The notes: generated by a model not told the origin, from the sequence alone. A stretch of 48,652 nt of DNA from Saccoglossus kowalevskii (GCF_000003605.2 NW_003158745.1:1-48652); one strand, 5' to 3'. Counted from the stretch's first letter, positions 34,541 to 46,465 are shown. Program-made: numbers and translations.

Positions 34541-37500
34541 TATCAAAATAGACGATAAAGCACGTCACGTAAAAACCATTCAGTTGATGTGATTTGGCAT
34601 CTTCAACAGATTAATTATTTTGTAGTTTCGATTTATTTTAGCAGTTGAGTGGATGTCACATATACCATGTAAATAATAGATTGAACACGATGTACTAGCT
34701 GAAAAAGCACCACGTGACAGGAGATGACAGATGACACTCCTCAAATTACATTATTTGTTCTATCTATATTATCACGAAGGCCCATGCATCTCTCTTGCAC
34801 ATATTCAATGTCAAAATGTAATTAATCAGTGCATAAACAAACATGTTTCTCAATTAATTTTATAATGTGTGATTTTTTTTAAAATTAGTCATCTATCACG
34901 TATATTTTTATGGGCACATATTAATATTTCGCATCATATTGGAAACGTTCGAATCAAACAGGATATGAAATACAGTCACATTATATGGAAATACTCGAGG
35001 AGAGTCACATGAATGTTACTCAACTTGTTCAAACTTTGAGCTGACGTAACATATGATATTATGTTAAGTACATTTGCTTGGTTTACTGTTTAGAGAGGTG
35101 ACACACACTAGGACTCAAGGTAGTCCTCAGCATTCCAGACATTAGCTTCCTCGCTAATTATATTGATTTAATCTTCTCATATGAGTATTGCATTTCCTGT
35201 TACCAGCTTTTATTCATTTCAAAACCTCTTAATTTTACTCACGTTTATATTAAGAACTGCCAATAGTGAATGGTCTTGATTATGTATTGTATTATGTCAC
35301 CTTCTATCTATCTACCACACGTCAATTACAATGACAATCGCATGTTATGCCATCATATGTAACGCTGAAATACCCTTCAAACTTTGCAATTAAAGATCAC
35401 TTCGGTTAGAAGTTGTCAGTTACTTTTGATATATGAGGGTCATTAAGTTTAGCCTTCTGCATTTGTCTGTATTTTTCAGAATTCCTCATTATGTTGTTAG
35501 ATGACAACATGTATTTGCTGCTCTGTGATGTTTTTCAGTAGTTTTATTCCATATACAAAAATGAAAGGATGGTGAATCTATGACTTTGTTATAAGTGTGT
35601 CCTTCATGAATTTCTTCCAGACAAAAAGTATTCCTTTAAAATTATTCAGGTAGGAAACGTGAGCGGTGATAGAATGACGCTAATAACATACGCAATAAGT
35701 TAAACATAAATTCCACACAATAACAAGTAACGAGCCATTATTACTGACGCCTGCACTGTCATGACATTTAATAAGAGATGTAAAATACTGAATGGCATTC
35801 GTCTTCATATTACAAGGAGAGTCGGTATTGAACATGCTTGTTTGATTGATTAGTAATTTGTATTTAGACCAATTGTGTGTATGGCCTTGATATTAGTCGT
35901 TTCATGTCATGAGTGATTAGCCATGGTAGATATATACTATTCCTTGTACATATAATATTGATTTACATGCTGCCAACGACTAAGACGGATATTATAATAT
36001 TACTAGAGTTTTCTCTCTTGAACAGTGAAATCTAAATGAACTCCATCTCTCACAGTGCACTGGAATAATGTGAGTTGATCCTTAACTACTGTACTGGAGC
36101 TCCTTATGCCCGATACTGTGTGATACATCGCCCATTAGAATATTCTCCAAGTTACCCTGCAATCATTTTGAACATTAAGCTTCAGAGGTTAGAAAGATAT
36201 ATTTATTTTGTAAACAAATGTATTTTCATACATTTACATTAATCCATGCATTATGTATGCAGCATGTACGTGTTTCTCTTTCCCAAAATTTCATATTCCT
36301 ATACCAAAAACACTTGTCTCTGTAATTTTTATTCAATTTTGGCAAATCATGAATGTATTGCTCTTGTTACAACTAATGATTTCATGGTACATGATACTCT
36401 TCAAAACATTATTAAGTCAATCATCAGTTTACCAATTGACTGTGATATATGTTATATCTAGACATATGTTTGTATATTCTACAACTCAAAGTTCACTGAT
36501 TCATTTAACACCTATATACGAAATGCCTGATGTGTAATGATGCTTGTTGTATAACTATGTCATGCTATATGGTGCATTTTGTTGTTGTGATTGTAGTCCG
36601 GTGAAAAGTAATTCATGTGATTGCTTGAAAGCAATTGTTTTAGGACTCACCGAGTGCAGAATATATTGAGTTATCGACTGAGTAAATAATATTGATTTGG
36701 TTTCCATACCAATTTTTTATCTGTAATTAGTTTTCCGGTCGTACTGTCGAAACCTGTGTCATGCTATACGCACTGCTCTCGTTTTATATCATATTTGTTT
36801 GCCACACACAGGTATAGCAGCATAATTCGCCATTCAATTTTCAAATCTTGTCGCAAAAAGATGCGATGCTCTGTGCTGTGATTTGTTTTAATTATGTGAA
36901 AACGTAATGTTTTCATTTCAATCAACATTCACATCATCATGTAAAGTCTGATATTTTTCGCAAAATATAGTAATAAGCGTGCATCTCAATGAGATATGTA
37001 ACAGCAATGATACCGCCTTTGTCAATTCTACGAAACAGCGTCAGTGTTTGTTTTCAGAACTGTTTACTCCAATAAGGTGACATAAGCCAATTATCCAACG
37101 CAAGCCATTACGACTGAACATTATATATTCATATCATCTCCTATTTAATTAAGACATCTTACAAATCACATTTGGCATTATAGGTGATGACGTGACATCG
37201 CTCTGAAGTGATTCTTGTATGACTACATATAAGTTCTTTTCACGCGTGCAACCTTCTTTAATGCTTTTGTGCCTATGTCATCTAGCACGTGTTTGAAGAT
37301 AATTTAATTACATTCGTTGTCATGACAGTGACTGTCTAGCCAACCTTAGGTCAGTTGTACACTATATTTTATGTTTATGTCAATACTGTTTATAGGCGCG
37401 ATGAATAAGTTACGAGAGCTTTGGTGTTAATGTCACACATGACCTAAAATGTTTATTTTATGTAGATGAAATCACGGTATAACAAATCACCATACTCACC

Positions 37501-38279
37501 TATTGTACTATGAATTACAGTGGAGTTGAGGTCACCTCATTCAAACATACTCAAACGTCACCTCCCCGTATAATTGAAAAACTGATTGCTGTGAACATAT
37601 GTCGACAATCTAACAATTGTCTACAGGTATTAGATATTTTATTTCCTGACATTCGTAAATGTTTTTATTTATCAAGGAGACCCGGTATTCGTCATTATAA
37701 CATATAAAAACGGACATAAACAACATACTTATTAAATATATCTGTATATGTATAGGGTATATATATTTATATATATTCGGAATGCGGCTATCGGTAGTAT
37801 ACCAATTGTCAAATTTAATATGTGGTAATTGCTGTCGTAGGTTAGAAATCTTGGTTATAAGGTCTTCAACAGTGGCATATAAAACACATGAGATAGATCC
37901 ACGGTGATGAAAACGTGACCAGTTGCTAAATAATGCAGAGGAAAATACTAAATAACCAAATATTTAACAATGTTGTTGGGGTTTGGCCATACTAACATCT
38001 TTATAAATGTATTAATTCATTCATAAAAGTGTCATAGACCGAATTGGTAATAAACTTGTTGGTACTTTCTCAAAGCCAACTATCATAATCAAAGTTCTAA
38101 TTCTAATCCATTTCATATGTTGATATAATTAAAATAACTCCCCGAGTCGGGCACACCACTCGATATTGCACAATTCACTCTATGTATGCACTCGCATGTA
38201 GCTCGTACATATATGTCGTGAATATTGCTTAATAACATGCAATCGACACGTACAATGCAGTGCACTGTAAATCTAGGGA
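34541..38279. other. Long stretch with no recognised gene
   Basis: About 3.7 kb of AT-rich sequence. The ORFs at 36246-36537 and 37510-37707 are short, AT-driven and unrecognised. I see no LTRs, clear inverted repeats or tandem arrays. Confidence 0.5.
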
Positions 38280-38640
38280 TTTTAAAATATGACACATTTT
38301 AAGTGTTTCATAATTAAGTGTTTTTTCTTAAAATCGCAAATGAGTTATTTTACAACATTACTGTTTTAAAATAAAACAATTTTACTCTTAAAATCTGTAT
38401 AATGTGCATAATTGCGAGAAGTGTATATCATGAAAACACTTGCACTCAGTGTTTTTATTGCAACATTTCAGGGATGTTTTTGTACAAAGTGGTTTCACTA
38501 AACACACATTTTGTAAAGTGTTTTAATTAGAAATATGCACAAAAGTGCATTCACGCAAAACAAACTGAATATTGACAAGTGTTTGTTACAGAGACATGTT
38601 TAAAATGTATTTACACTGATAATATGGTAGGATAAAAATA
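38280..38640. repeat. Low-complexity tract rich in AAGTGTTT words
   Basis: AAGTGTTT or one-base variants occur five or more times on the plus strand, and AAAACACTT occurs as the complement, within 360 bp. Similar wording appears in the duplication at 44168-44460. It may be an eroded tandem repeat. Confidence 0.4.
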
Positions 38641-38839
38641 TGGTGAAAACAAAATATATAAAATGCACTTTGCACTATTGTACAGTAATCATAAGATACG
38701 ATAAACAAATCACATAATCAAGTAAGTAGTTATTTCTAAATATAAATAAGGTATGTTCGAGTATAACATAACAAAAATTGTTGTAAAAATATTATCAATC
38801 GCATGAAGAAGTGTCATTGCCTTATGTGCAGCTGAGTAA

Positions 38840-39085
38840 ATGTGTTCACTGAAATTCAAACCTTTCATGAAACTGTATATGCAATACCAAATAATTGGGA
38901 ACATTGACACTTCAAAACAGATGATTAATGAACTGAAACGAACAATAACATCTTTAACCACTTTCCTCATTGACGACGAAAGTGAAAGTCTATCCGGGCA
39001 CATCAAATTCCTGGAACAAATACAAAAAACATTAATTCATTTATTGCGACCCCACTCACACTCAATCCTCGAATCTACATATACG
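38840..39085 (+). CDS. Uncharacterised ORF interrupted by the gypsy insertion
   Basis: An ATG-started frame of about 82 codons with a protein-like middle (INELKRTITSLTTFLIDDE, HIKFLEQIQKTLIHLL) runs straight into the 5' LTR at 39086. Taking the 3' flank after the duplicated ATACG, the frame meets a stop within two codons, so the insertion removed almost nothing. I recognise no family. It may be a small gene, an exon or chance. Confidence 0.2.
39081..39085. other. Target-site duplication, left copy (ATACG)
   Basis: ATACG precedes the 5' LTR and recurs after the 3' LTR at 42963-42967. Confidence 0.92.
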
Positions 39086-39217
39086 TGTAGTAAATCAGAG
39101 TTGTTATTGTTATGCTACTGTGCGCATGCGTAATAAAGAAAGTAAGTTGTTCACATGGCAGCCATCTTGCGTTCAGGTGTCTTTCTTACTGCCATAGTTT
39201 GAGTGCAATACATTACA
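39086..39217 (+). repeat. 5' LTR (132 bp)
   Basis: Starts TGTAGTAAATC and ends CAATACATTACA, with TG/CA ends. It holds an AATAAA signal at 39132-39137 and a GCAGCCATCTTGCG stretch resembling a YY1-type site. There is no strong TATA box. Confidence 0.95.
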
Positions 39218-39219
39218 GA

Positions 39220-39235
39220 TGGCGTCGATCGTAAC
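39220..39235 (+). other. Putative primer-binding site
   Basis: TGGCGTCGATCGTAAC starts two bases after the LTR, with the TGG expected to pair with a tRNA CCA end. The tRNA is not identified. Confidence 0.5.
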
Positions 39236-39276
39236 ATTGAGACACTGAACCAGAAACTGTCAGAGACTGTACAGAG

Positions 39277-39760
39277 ATGGCGTTACTCGGGAGAATTGGC
39301 GTTTTTGATGATAACGTAGAAAGTTTAGAATGTTACCTCGAACACCTAGAGCAGTTCTATGTAGCCAATGGAGTCACTGATGATTACAAGAAACGGGCGG
39401 TCTTACTCAGTTGTCTCAGCAAAGAGTTATGGTATACTCAGGAATTTAGTAGCTCCAATGAAACCCAGTGAGAAAACGTATGCACAGCTTATGGATACGT
39501 TAAAGGGACATTTTTTCACCTGAAACAGTGGTAACCGCCGAGCGATTCAAGTTTCCTAAACGTGAACAGAATATTGCCGGTTATGTGGTGGCCTTGAAAC
39601 AGTTGAGTAGCAAATGTCAATTTAGTGATTTCCTCGAATCAGCACTCCAAGATCGATTAGTTTGTGGTCTTAGCAGTAACTCAGTTCAGAAAGAGCTTCT
39701 GTGAGATTGCTGTTGCCGCTGAAAGATTCCAGACAGTTTCAAGGGGAACCGGGCAGTAGT
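39277..39760 (+). pseudogene. gag: gag, matrix/capsid part (frameshifted)
   Basis: The ATG at 39277 starts a frame with GRIGVFDDNVESLECYLEHL and KKRAVLLSCLS, typical of the Gag_N/retrotrans_gag region of gypsy elements, and stops at 39471. Similarity continues in other frames: KTYAQLMDTLKGHF (39474-39515), then VVTAERFKFPKREQNIAGYV, CQFSDFLESALQDRLVCGL and IAVAAERFQTVS to about 39740. At least three frame breaks separate the pieces, so no full Gag can be made. Gag would form the particle that packages element RNA. Confidence 0.85.
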
Positions 39761-39770
39761 GTAAACAAAA

Positions 39771-40055
39771 ATGTTAGGTAGTGAAATTAAATACAGACGC
39801 AGAAATCGTGATAGGGGTAAACCAAGAAATGGCGGGTTCAAAAAGAGTCAACCTACACAGGTCAAATGTCATCCCAGCCAGCATTTTACCCATAAACCAT
39901 GTTGGAGATGTGGATTCACTAATCATGATGCAACTTCTTGTGGATTTAAGAATTCCCAGGGCTTCTGATGTTCGGAAATTGGCCATACTAAGAAAATGTA
40001 CCGGTCTGAGAAACCTGTACCACCGGTGACAGAGATGAAACAAGTTCTGATGACG
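39771..40055 (+). pseudogene. gag: gag nucleocapsid with CCHC zinc knuckle
   Basis: A basic stretch (KYRRRNRDRGKPRNGG) is followed by CWRCGFTNHDATSC, an exact C-x2-C-x4-H-x4-C knuckle, at about 39900-39941. A second knuckle is only half visible (CSEIGHTKKMYR), having lost its first and last cysteines near a stop at 39966. This nucleic-acid-binding region lies between capsid and protease, as expected. Confidence 0.85.
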
Positions 40056-40060
40056 AACAA

Positions 40061-40627
40061 TTGGGAATTTACACAGTATATACAGTCTGTAAGGGAAAAG
40101 AAGAAATTCACAGTATGCATGAACAATTAGAAAATAAACTTGTAATGGTAGATATGGAAGTTGACACCGGATCTAGTGTATCTGTTGTATCCAGTCAGTT
40201 TTACATTGATCACTTGAAACATTTACCCTTAAAACTTCAGTTACCCTGAAGGACTGGGGGCAATCCTCTAAAAGTATTAGGGGTTAAGGTGAATGTTTGT
40301 TATAATGGGCAGGGTTTCCAACTTCTATTGTTAGTAGTTGAGGATAAGAAACACCTAGATAGACCAGCTTTATTAGAAGGTAGAAATTGGCTAAAAGTAA
40401 TCAGACTGAACTGGTCTATCCTATTTAAAGTCAACTGTGTGTCTAGGGATAAAACTAATTCAAGTTGTAATACTTGTTCATATTCAGAATCTGGTGCTTT
40501 TCCACAGAGTATTAAGAGGGAATTTCCGTCTGTCTTTGGTTTAAACAAGGAAGTTAGTTCCGATCTTATTAAAGGATTTACAGCGTCGGTAAACTTGAAA
40601 GAGGACACTAATCCTATTTTTTTGTAA
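40061..40627 (+). pseudogene. pol: pol: aspartic protease and linker to reverse transcriptase
   Basis: The retropepsin active-site segment reads VDMEVDTGSSVSVVS, with the catalytic DTG at about 40163-40171. A stop at 40247 interrupts the frame, which then resumes in phase at 40289 through GFQLLLLVVEDKKHLDRPAL and GRNWL, the usual flap and C-terminal part of gypsy proteases, and on to the N-terminal arm of the reverse transcriptase (FPSVFGLNKEVSS). A single stop is the only lesion here, making this the best preserved part of the element. The enzyme would process Gag-Pol. Confidence 0.88.
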
Positions 40628-41245
40628 AGCACGACCTGTGCCTTATGCGTTGAATGATGCAATTGAAAGGCAATTAGATCACCTAGAGATAGAAGGCAAA
40701 ATATACAAAGTGTCGTATAGTGATTGGGCCAGTCCTACTGTAAATAATGTTTGTAAATAGAGTACTAGAGGTAGATCAGTACCCACTTCCTTCACTTGCA
40801 GATTGTTTTTCACAATTGTCAGGTGGGAGATTTAGAACAAGCCTGTCCCAGCAATATTTAACCATAAATACTCACCATGGCTTATATCGTTATAACAGAT
40901 TGAATTTATATAATTGCAAGTGGCATTCCTCAAGTTATTTATCGCATGGATGATATTTAACCTCCGCACGTGACGACCAGGAACATGAAACTATATTGCA
41001 TCAAGTACTAAGACTCTTGGAGAAACATAAAGTAAGTTTGAATGTAGCCGTGAGCCGAGTTTAACTTTCCTTGGACATCAACTGGATGTGAGTAAGAGCT
41101 GAATTGGAATTCAGAGTAGGTTTTGTGTCTGAATTCCGAGTGCGAAAGTAGAAGCCATTGTGAAAGAACCCAACCCAACCAATCAAAGAGAATTGAGAGC
41201 TTGTTTGGGAATGATTCAGTTCTATTCGCGTTTCCTTGTTACAGA
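40617..41245 (+). pseudogene. pol: pol: reverse transcriptase with deletions in catalytic core
   Basis: KARPVPYALNDAIERQLDHL and YSDWASPTV are normal entry motifs. Next come VLEVDQYPLPSLADCFSQL and SGGRFRTSLSQQYLTINTHH, in which the expected LDLS segment carrying the first catalytic aspartate is shortened or missing, then GLYRYNRL. The PFG segment is lost, and the YxDD box survives only as YRMDDI, with Arg where Tyr is expected. The thumb (DDQEHETILHQVLRLLEKHK) and connection (PNPTNQRELRACLGMIQFYS in broken frames) follow. Catalytically dead. Several clean deletions of about 30-60 bp explain the short length. Confidence 0.88.
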
Positions 41246-41660
41246 AAGGGGTTGCCTGGAACTGGAGTGAGAGCTGTGAAGCAGCCATGACTAAATGTAA
41301 GGAAGTCTTAATTAGTTCCGATGAACTAGTTCATTATGATCAGTTAAGTTATCTTGTGATGCATTCTCCTACAGTTGGGTCAGTCATTGCCCATGTGATG
41401 GAAGATGGATCTGAAAGGCTTATTGACCAAGAGCATTGTCAGTGAGTAAAAGAAATTATGCTCAAATCGAACGGAAAGCTTTGGCTATTATATTTGGTGT
41501 GAAAAAGTTTCGCAATTACTTATATGAACGGAAGTTTACCCTAGTAACAGATAATAAAACACTGACTACAATTCTTGGTTCAAAATCAGGCATTCCACCA
41601 ATTGCAACCCCATGAATGCAACGGCAATGCAGATGCTTTATCACGTCTACCCTTACCGAT
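41230..41660 (+). pseudogene. pol: pol: RNase H domain, broken
   Basis: KGVAWNWSESCEAAMTKCKE, LISSDELVHYD, GSVIAHVMEDGSERLI, then after a frame break NYAQIERKALAIIFGVKKF and FTLVTDNKTLTTILGSKSGI. These match the gypsy RNase H region. About 100 bp normally lying between GIPPIA and GNADALSRLP is missing: the two join near 41610-41650, so the end of the domain is lost. Confidence 0.87.
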
Positions 41661-41677
41661 GAAACGGTACGAGTACG

Positions 41678-42360
41678 GTGTTATGCAAAAGACTTTTGAA
41701 TGAATTGCACGAAGGACATTTTGGAATTGTCCGATCCAAAGCCTTTGCCAGAAGCTATCTCTGGTGGCCTAGACTAGACGAAGATCTAGAATTTATGGTA
41801 AAATCATGTGATTCATGTATGACAGTACAAAAGAATCCACCTAAAGCATCCTTATATTTTGACAGTGGACCAGTCGCCCTTCATAAGCATTCATTCACAC
41901 TTTGCCTAGAAAAATGGTAAATATTTACTAATTGTATATGATTCATATTCTAAGTAGATTGATGCAATACCAATGACAACTACCACTTCAGCCGAGACTA
42001 TAGAGAAATTATGCGTAGTGTTTGCTTATTTCGGACTTCCAGAGAAACAATGGAATTCAACACCAGTTGGTATCTGTTTACCATCCCGCATCCAACGGAG
42101 CAGCAGAGAAAAGTGTCCAAACTAAGAAAGTGTCAGACCCCAGCAAAAGTTCTTTGAGTTTATCTCATATATAGGTGTACACCTCATTCAGTTACTGGTC
42201 AAACTTCAGCATCTTTATATTGCAAAGGGAAATTTGAAACCGATTTACCCTCTAAAAACCTAATCTTGACCGTAAATGAAAAACAGGTTCAATATCATGA
42301 TAAGTCAGGGGAATAAATGCGTCAATTTAAGGTGGGGGAAAGGTGTATGTAAAAAAATTT
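41678..42360 (+). pseudogene. pol: pol: integrase, zinc-binding and partial catalytic core
   Basis: The HHCC zinc-binding domain is intact: LLNELHEGHFGIVRSKAFAR, YLWWPRLDEDLEFMVKSCDS, CMTVQKNPPKA. The catalytic core continues in other frames with LLIVYDSYSK (first Asp of the D,D,E triad), IDAIPMTTTTSAETIE and FAYFGLPEK. The middle Asp segment (usually DNGPQF) is deleted, and YHPASNGAAEKSVQT preserves the Glu. Integration activity is impossible from this copy. Confidence 0.87.
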
Positions 42361-42807
42361 CGGAGAAATTGTGATAGAAAATGGGTTCCTGGTATCACAA
42401 AATTGATTCACATGGAACATATTCGGGCATGTACCTCAGACGTAAATACTGCTGAATTTGGTGTCACTCAACCTAACCATTCAAAATCTGTTTCAGATTC
42501 CTCGGAAGAGCACTACAAGTCTACAATCTATAATAGCTCTATCATTCCTATTATCTCAGACTTGGCTTCTAAATCTAGTGAGATTTCAGGTATGACAAAA
42601 TCTCAACCTACTCCTGTTCAAACTTCAGAGTCTGTGGTAAAAGAGAGTGATAGTTGCACAACTAAACCGGCAGAAACTGTTGAACGACGTCACGCATTGA
42701 GAATGAGGAAACCAAAAGTTTTGTTGGACTTATGTTGGAAACATTTAACTGTTGAAATTTTGGTGTTAAGAAATTTTGTCTCTGATTTTTTTATATTTTC
42801 TGATTGA
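42343..42807 (+). pseudogene. pol: pol: integrase C-terminal tail
   Basis: An open frame of about 155 codons. It starts with the end of the integrase C-terminal domain (RNCDRKWVPGI), continues through a long Ser/Thr-rich low-similarity tail, and ends with VERRHALRMRKPKVLLDL, which matches the conserved basic closing motif of Mag-type pol proteins (usually RRYPTRxRKPPDR). The frame is intact to its stop at 42805-42807, just before the purine tract. Confidence 0.8.
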
Positions 42808-42818
42808 ACCTTCTATTT

Positions 42819-42830
42819 AGGAAAGGATAG
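42819..42830 (+). other. Polypurine tract
   Basis: AGGAAAGGATAG ends exactly at the 3' LTR and would prime plus-strand DNA synthesis. Confidence 0.8.
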
Positions 42831-42962
42831 TGTAGTAAATCAGATTTGTTATTGCCATGCCACTGTGCACATGCGTAATAAAGGAAGTAAGTTGTTCACA
42901 TGGCAGCCATCTTGCGTTCAGGTGTCTTTCATACTACCATAGTTTGAGTGCAATACATTACA
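42831..42962 (+). repeat. 3' LTR (132 bp)
   Basis: Same length as the 5' LTR, no indels, 8 substitutions by eye, mostly transitions. AATAAA at 42877-42882. Followed by ATACG (42963-42967). Confidence 0.95.
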
Positions 42963-42967
42963 ATACG
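42963..42967. other. Target-site duplication, right copy (ATACG)
   Basis: Identical to 39081-39085. Confidence 0.92.
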
Positions 42968-44167
42968 CTCTAAATTTATTCTATTTCATTCATCTTTCCC
43001 TTTTCTATCCATCAAAAGTTGTGATTGCTTATTTTCACAACTTTTAAAATCACCCCTAAAACGGGAATTGTGGTGTTTTAAAACTAGAGTTCTGGCATAG
43101 AGGACGAGGGCACTGAACAAACAATAACCCATGTTAACAGGAAAAAAATAATTCCGAATATTAGTTATATCATCTTGTCAACTTCAATATTTTCTTATAA
43201 AATCTGAAAAATATATAATTATTAAAATCCAGTGAATAATGTTCAATTAATTATCATTATTGTTTCAAAGCAATGCGATAATCTAATAAACAATACGTGA
43301 TTAAAAATGTTTTTGTTTTAAATAACGCACATGTAATGTGAAACCAAAAATATGACACACCATTAACACTAACTGTATTTTCCTGTTAAATATTAAAAAT
43401 TTCTATGATTTTATTTGGTAACTCAGATCTTGTTTCTGGGGGGATTTCGGCATGAACGTTATGCAGTATGGGATTCTCTGGTCTGTAAATGAACTTGAGT
43501 TTAATCAGTTATCCAACAAATAATGAAATGAATGGAGGCCGCTGCAAATAGCAATGTAGTACTCGACCGACGCCACTGACTCTATCAATTACACTTTCCA
43601 CTCGTTTCGTAACGAAATAACAATATCATCATACCTTCAGGTCTGATTAAGATGACTTCCGGTCCCCTTCTTTACTCAGGAAATCTAAAAAAGGCATCAT
43701 TCAGTCCAAGTTGTTGTTGCCACCTGTCCACACACTTCCTATAGTATAATTCAATCACTGAATGAGCGTGCGCACGACACAAGTTATCAGTAAGTTGAAC
43801 ATGCAACATATAATAGTGTTCACCGTAAATACCGTCCTGTACAAAAGGTATCTCGAAATGTTTGCAAAGAAGAAGCAAACTAAATTATTGTTCAATATTT
43901 GTTTTCATGTTGTATTTAGTATATTAATGAAATTATAAATAATGGTTTTATATTATTTAAGACTTAGAGGAGCTTATTTAAATTAGACTCACATTTGCGC
44001 AGGTGTGTGATAATCACCATATTGGAATCCAATACCAGGTCTACATCAATTGAATAATAGCTATATGGAAAATGACAACAATGTGCATGTGCATGCGTGT
44101 GTGAGCATTGGTTCCAAAAACATGATGCATACAGTTAGTCGATAATAAGTATTGCGTCTATTCCTGT
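42968..44167. other. No gene recognised; one perfect hairpin
   Basis: AT-rich flank of the gypsy element. AAAAGTTGTGA (43014-43024) pairs with TCACAACTTTT (43035-43045). The ORF at 43672-43878 (minus) is unrecognised. Confidence 0.5.
43014..43045. repeat. Perfect 11-bp inverted repeat, 10-nt loop
   Basis: Arms 43014-43024 and 43035-43045. It is not part of the LTR element. Confidence 0.75.
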
Positions 44168-44460
44168 ATATAAACATGTTTTCAGGTGTTTTCCCTTGAA
44201 ACATTTCATGTGTACGTGTTTGTTTTAGAAGGTGCTTCAGGAGAAAACAGTTTGAAAGAAAACTGTTTTAGTTACTCTTAGGAACACAAATGTGTATACA
44301 TGTCATAAACATAATCACATATAAAACATGTATAGTCGGGTGTTTTACATTGAAACATTACATGTGTGGTTGTTTTAGGAAGTGCTTCAAGATAAAACAA
44401 TTTAGAAAAAAAGTGTTTTAGCTAATCTCATGAACACAAATGTGCCTTATACATTAACAC
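44168..44460. repeat. Diverged tandem duplication, unit about 152 bp
   Basis: Unit 1 starts TATAAACATGTTTTCAGGTG near 44168, and unit 2 starts ATAAAACATGTATAGTCGGG near 44320. Shared blocks are GGTGTTTT, TTGAAACATT, CATGTGT, TTGTTTTAG, AGTGCTTCA/GGTGCTTCA, AAACA, CTGTTTTAG/GTGTTTTAG and GAACACAAATGTG. Unit 1 contains the hairpin AAAACAGTTT/AAACTGTTTT. Confidence 0.8.
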
Positions 44461-46465
44461 TTTTCGAACCATTTTTTGTCTGGAGTTTTTCAAACAGTTT
44501 TTAGAATTTTTTTTAAATCACATGTGAAAGTGCTCAGCTGTGATTGAAACTACAACCGTTAGGCAACGAGGTACTTTTAGATTGGTAAGACCATATAGAT
44601 TGGGAATACCATATATTAAAGGCGTACATACAATTAATTCTTCCACAAACTAATAGCAGGTGTTTGTAGACACTCATCAAACGTCAATTATGCCCATGCC
44701 TGATAAAAAACATTGAGCTTCGTTCTGTTAATGGTAAAGTGCATCGCTTTCAAGTATGCCTTATACATCACACTGCATTATTAGAGTCCCCGGACGTGGA
44801 TATTTCCTGGTGAAAATAAATTTCTGCTGTATGTCCCCATTTCAACTTGGTAAATCTTTTTATGTTCACTACATTAACGACTTTCACAGCTTTTTTTTAG
44901 CAGTATCTATCATGATCGAGATTGACGGATGATATCATGTTGTGCTACAATGTACGCGAAAGCTGTTTACGACTGAAGGCTTCAATCTTATATAACATCC
45001 ACTGCTAAGAAAGAGTAGAATCATGTTAAATATAATTTGTTTTGGTCGCAATCATTATATTGTTACAATAGCGTTTCGTTCCACTGATAGTGTAATACAA
45101 AGTTTAATAAATAATAAAACTTTACTTATATGATATGTATACCTGACAATTGGATCGAAACCATCATGTCATCACAAAACTTCACATCATACATTGGATC
45201 AAAAACACGTTTACTACGGGAATATGAATAACATAAACTCGCAACACGCGTGAATCGTAGTGGTGTATATGGCGAAATATTCGCCACGGTAAGCAGACAC
45301 ATTCCTCTCTCAGCCACACTAATGGCACCGATGATTACAAATATAAGGATCCCTTTGACATCATTCATGTTTTCCCGCAATTTTAAAACATGCTTGCCAT
45401 GACGAACGTATGGTATATACTATTGAAAATGTGTATAGGTGTAAGATTAAAACACACACAGCTGTGTTTCCAATCGTCGATTAGTTATACCTCAAGTAAG
45501 GGGAATAGAAGAAACCATACAAACCAATACATATTACATCCATTTCACATGGTTGAGCGTGTTCACGAAAAGTATTAAATGTTAATTGATTTTACATGCA
45601 GCGTCGTAGCCTTTTTACCATTATTCATACAACAAATTATCTTTTTTGTCATGGTGACAACCTAGTTTGTATTCGAAATTATCGAATTGAATTATGCCAC
45701 AGTGTGATAATTAGCGTCTTTAAATGTTGAATAATTGTAATCTACATGTCATTTCATTTAAAACTAGTATGTTTGTTGTCATTCTGTTTACGTACATACA
45801 TACATACATCTATATTCAAATACACGTCGATGGAATGACAAACAAGGACAAACTGAAAATACAAAGAATCCCAAAAACACCTGGCATCAAAATTTGTAAA
45901 TTTTTTTTTTATTCTGAATTAGGATACCATTAGTTTAGCAATTTTAGGTTGGCTACATTGACTTCTTTGCATACACAGTTCACCATCGTACTTGATTTAT
46001 CTTTGAATTCTTGCACGTTCGCTTATATCAGTATATCTTTGCACCATACATAGCCATGAATACTCATTAATGTCCTTGCCTTATCTTCTTGCACGAATAG
46101 CCACTAAGAGTTCAATGATGTAAGTGCTTGCTGTTAACTCGATGTAGCACTCGTCTACTTTGAACGCAGTGTTGTATCTAATCTAAAAATCAAAGTAATT
46201 TAATTATATCCAGTAACAATCTTGTTTGACTCGCTCAATGTACACTTCTTAAAGTAGATCACATTTTAATATATATATAAAGAGTATCTTACAGCTTTTG
46301 CAAATTGTCCTGCATCGTATTATGTAATCATTCTACACAGTGTTGCAAAAGCACACTAGTGTTCACACAGTTTTCAATTTGCAGTTTGTCAGTATCTCTT
46401 CACCCATCATCTACTTTAATAGCAGAATAGTAATAAAACAATAAAAAGATTCATAGAACTAAGTA

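Larger units (their letters stand above)
39086..42962 (+). mobile_element. Ty3/gypsy LTR retrotransposon, defective, 3877 bp
   Basis: The structure is complete: 5-bp target duplication (ATACG), 132-bp LTRs that begin TGTAG and end TTACA, a putative primer-binding site, gag, zinc knuckle, protease, reverse transcriptase, RNase H, integrase, and a purine-rich tract before the 3' LTR. The gene order with integrase last is Ty3/gypsy. Motif wording and short LTRs resemble the Mag group, which includes Steamer-like elements of bivalves; this is from memory and needs a tree. Stops, frameshifts and several internal deletions make it non-autonomous. The LTRs differ at 8 of 132 positions, so it is not a fresh insertion. 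Confidence 0.95.

Noticed and set aside
33962-34592. ORFs of 153-194 codons
   Set aside because: They cross the run of N and are artefacts of the gap.
40300-40662. 120-codon minus-strand ORF within the gypsy element
   Set aside because: It is antisense to well-supported protease and reverse transcriptase coding sequence on the plus strand.
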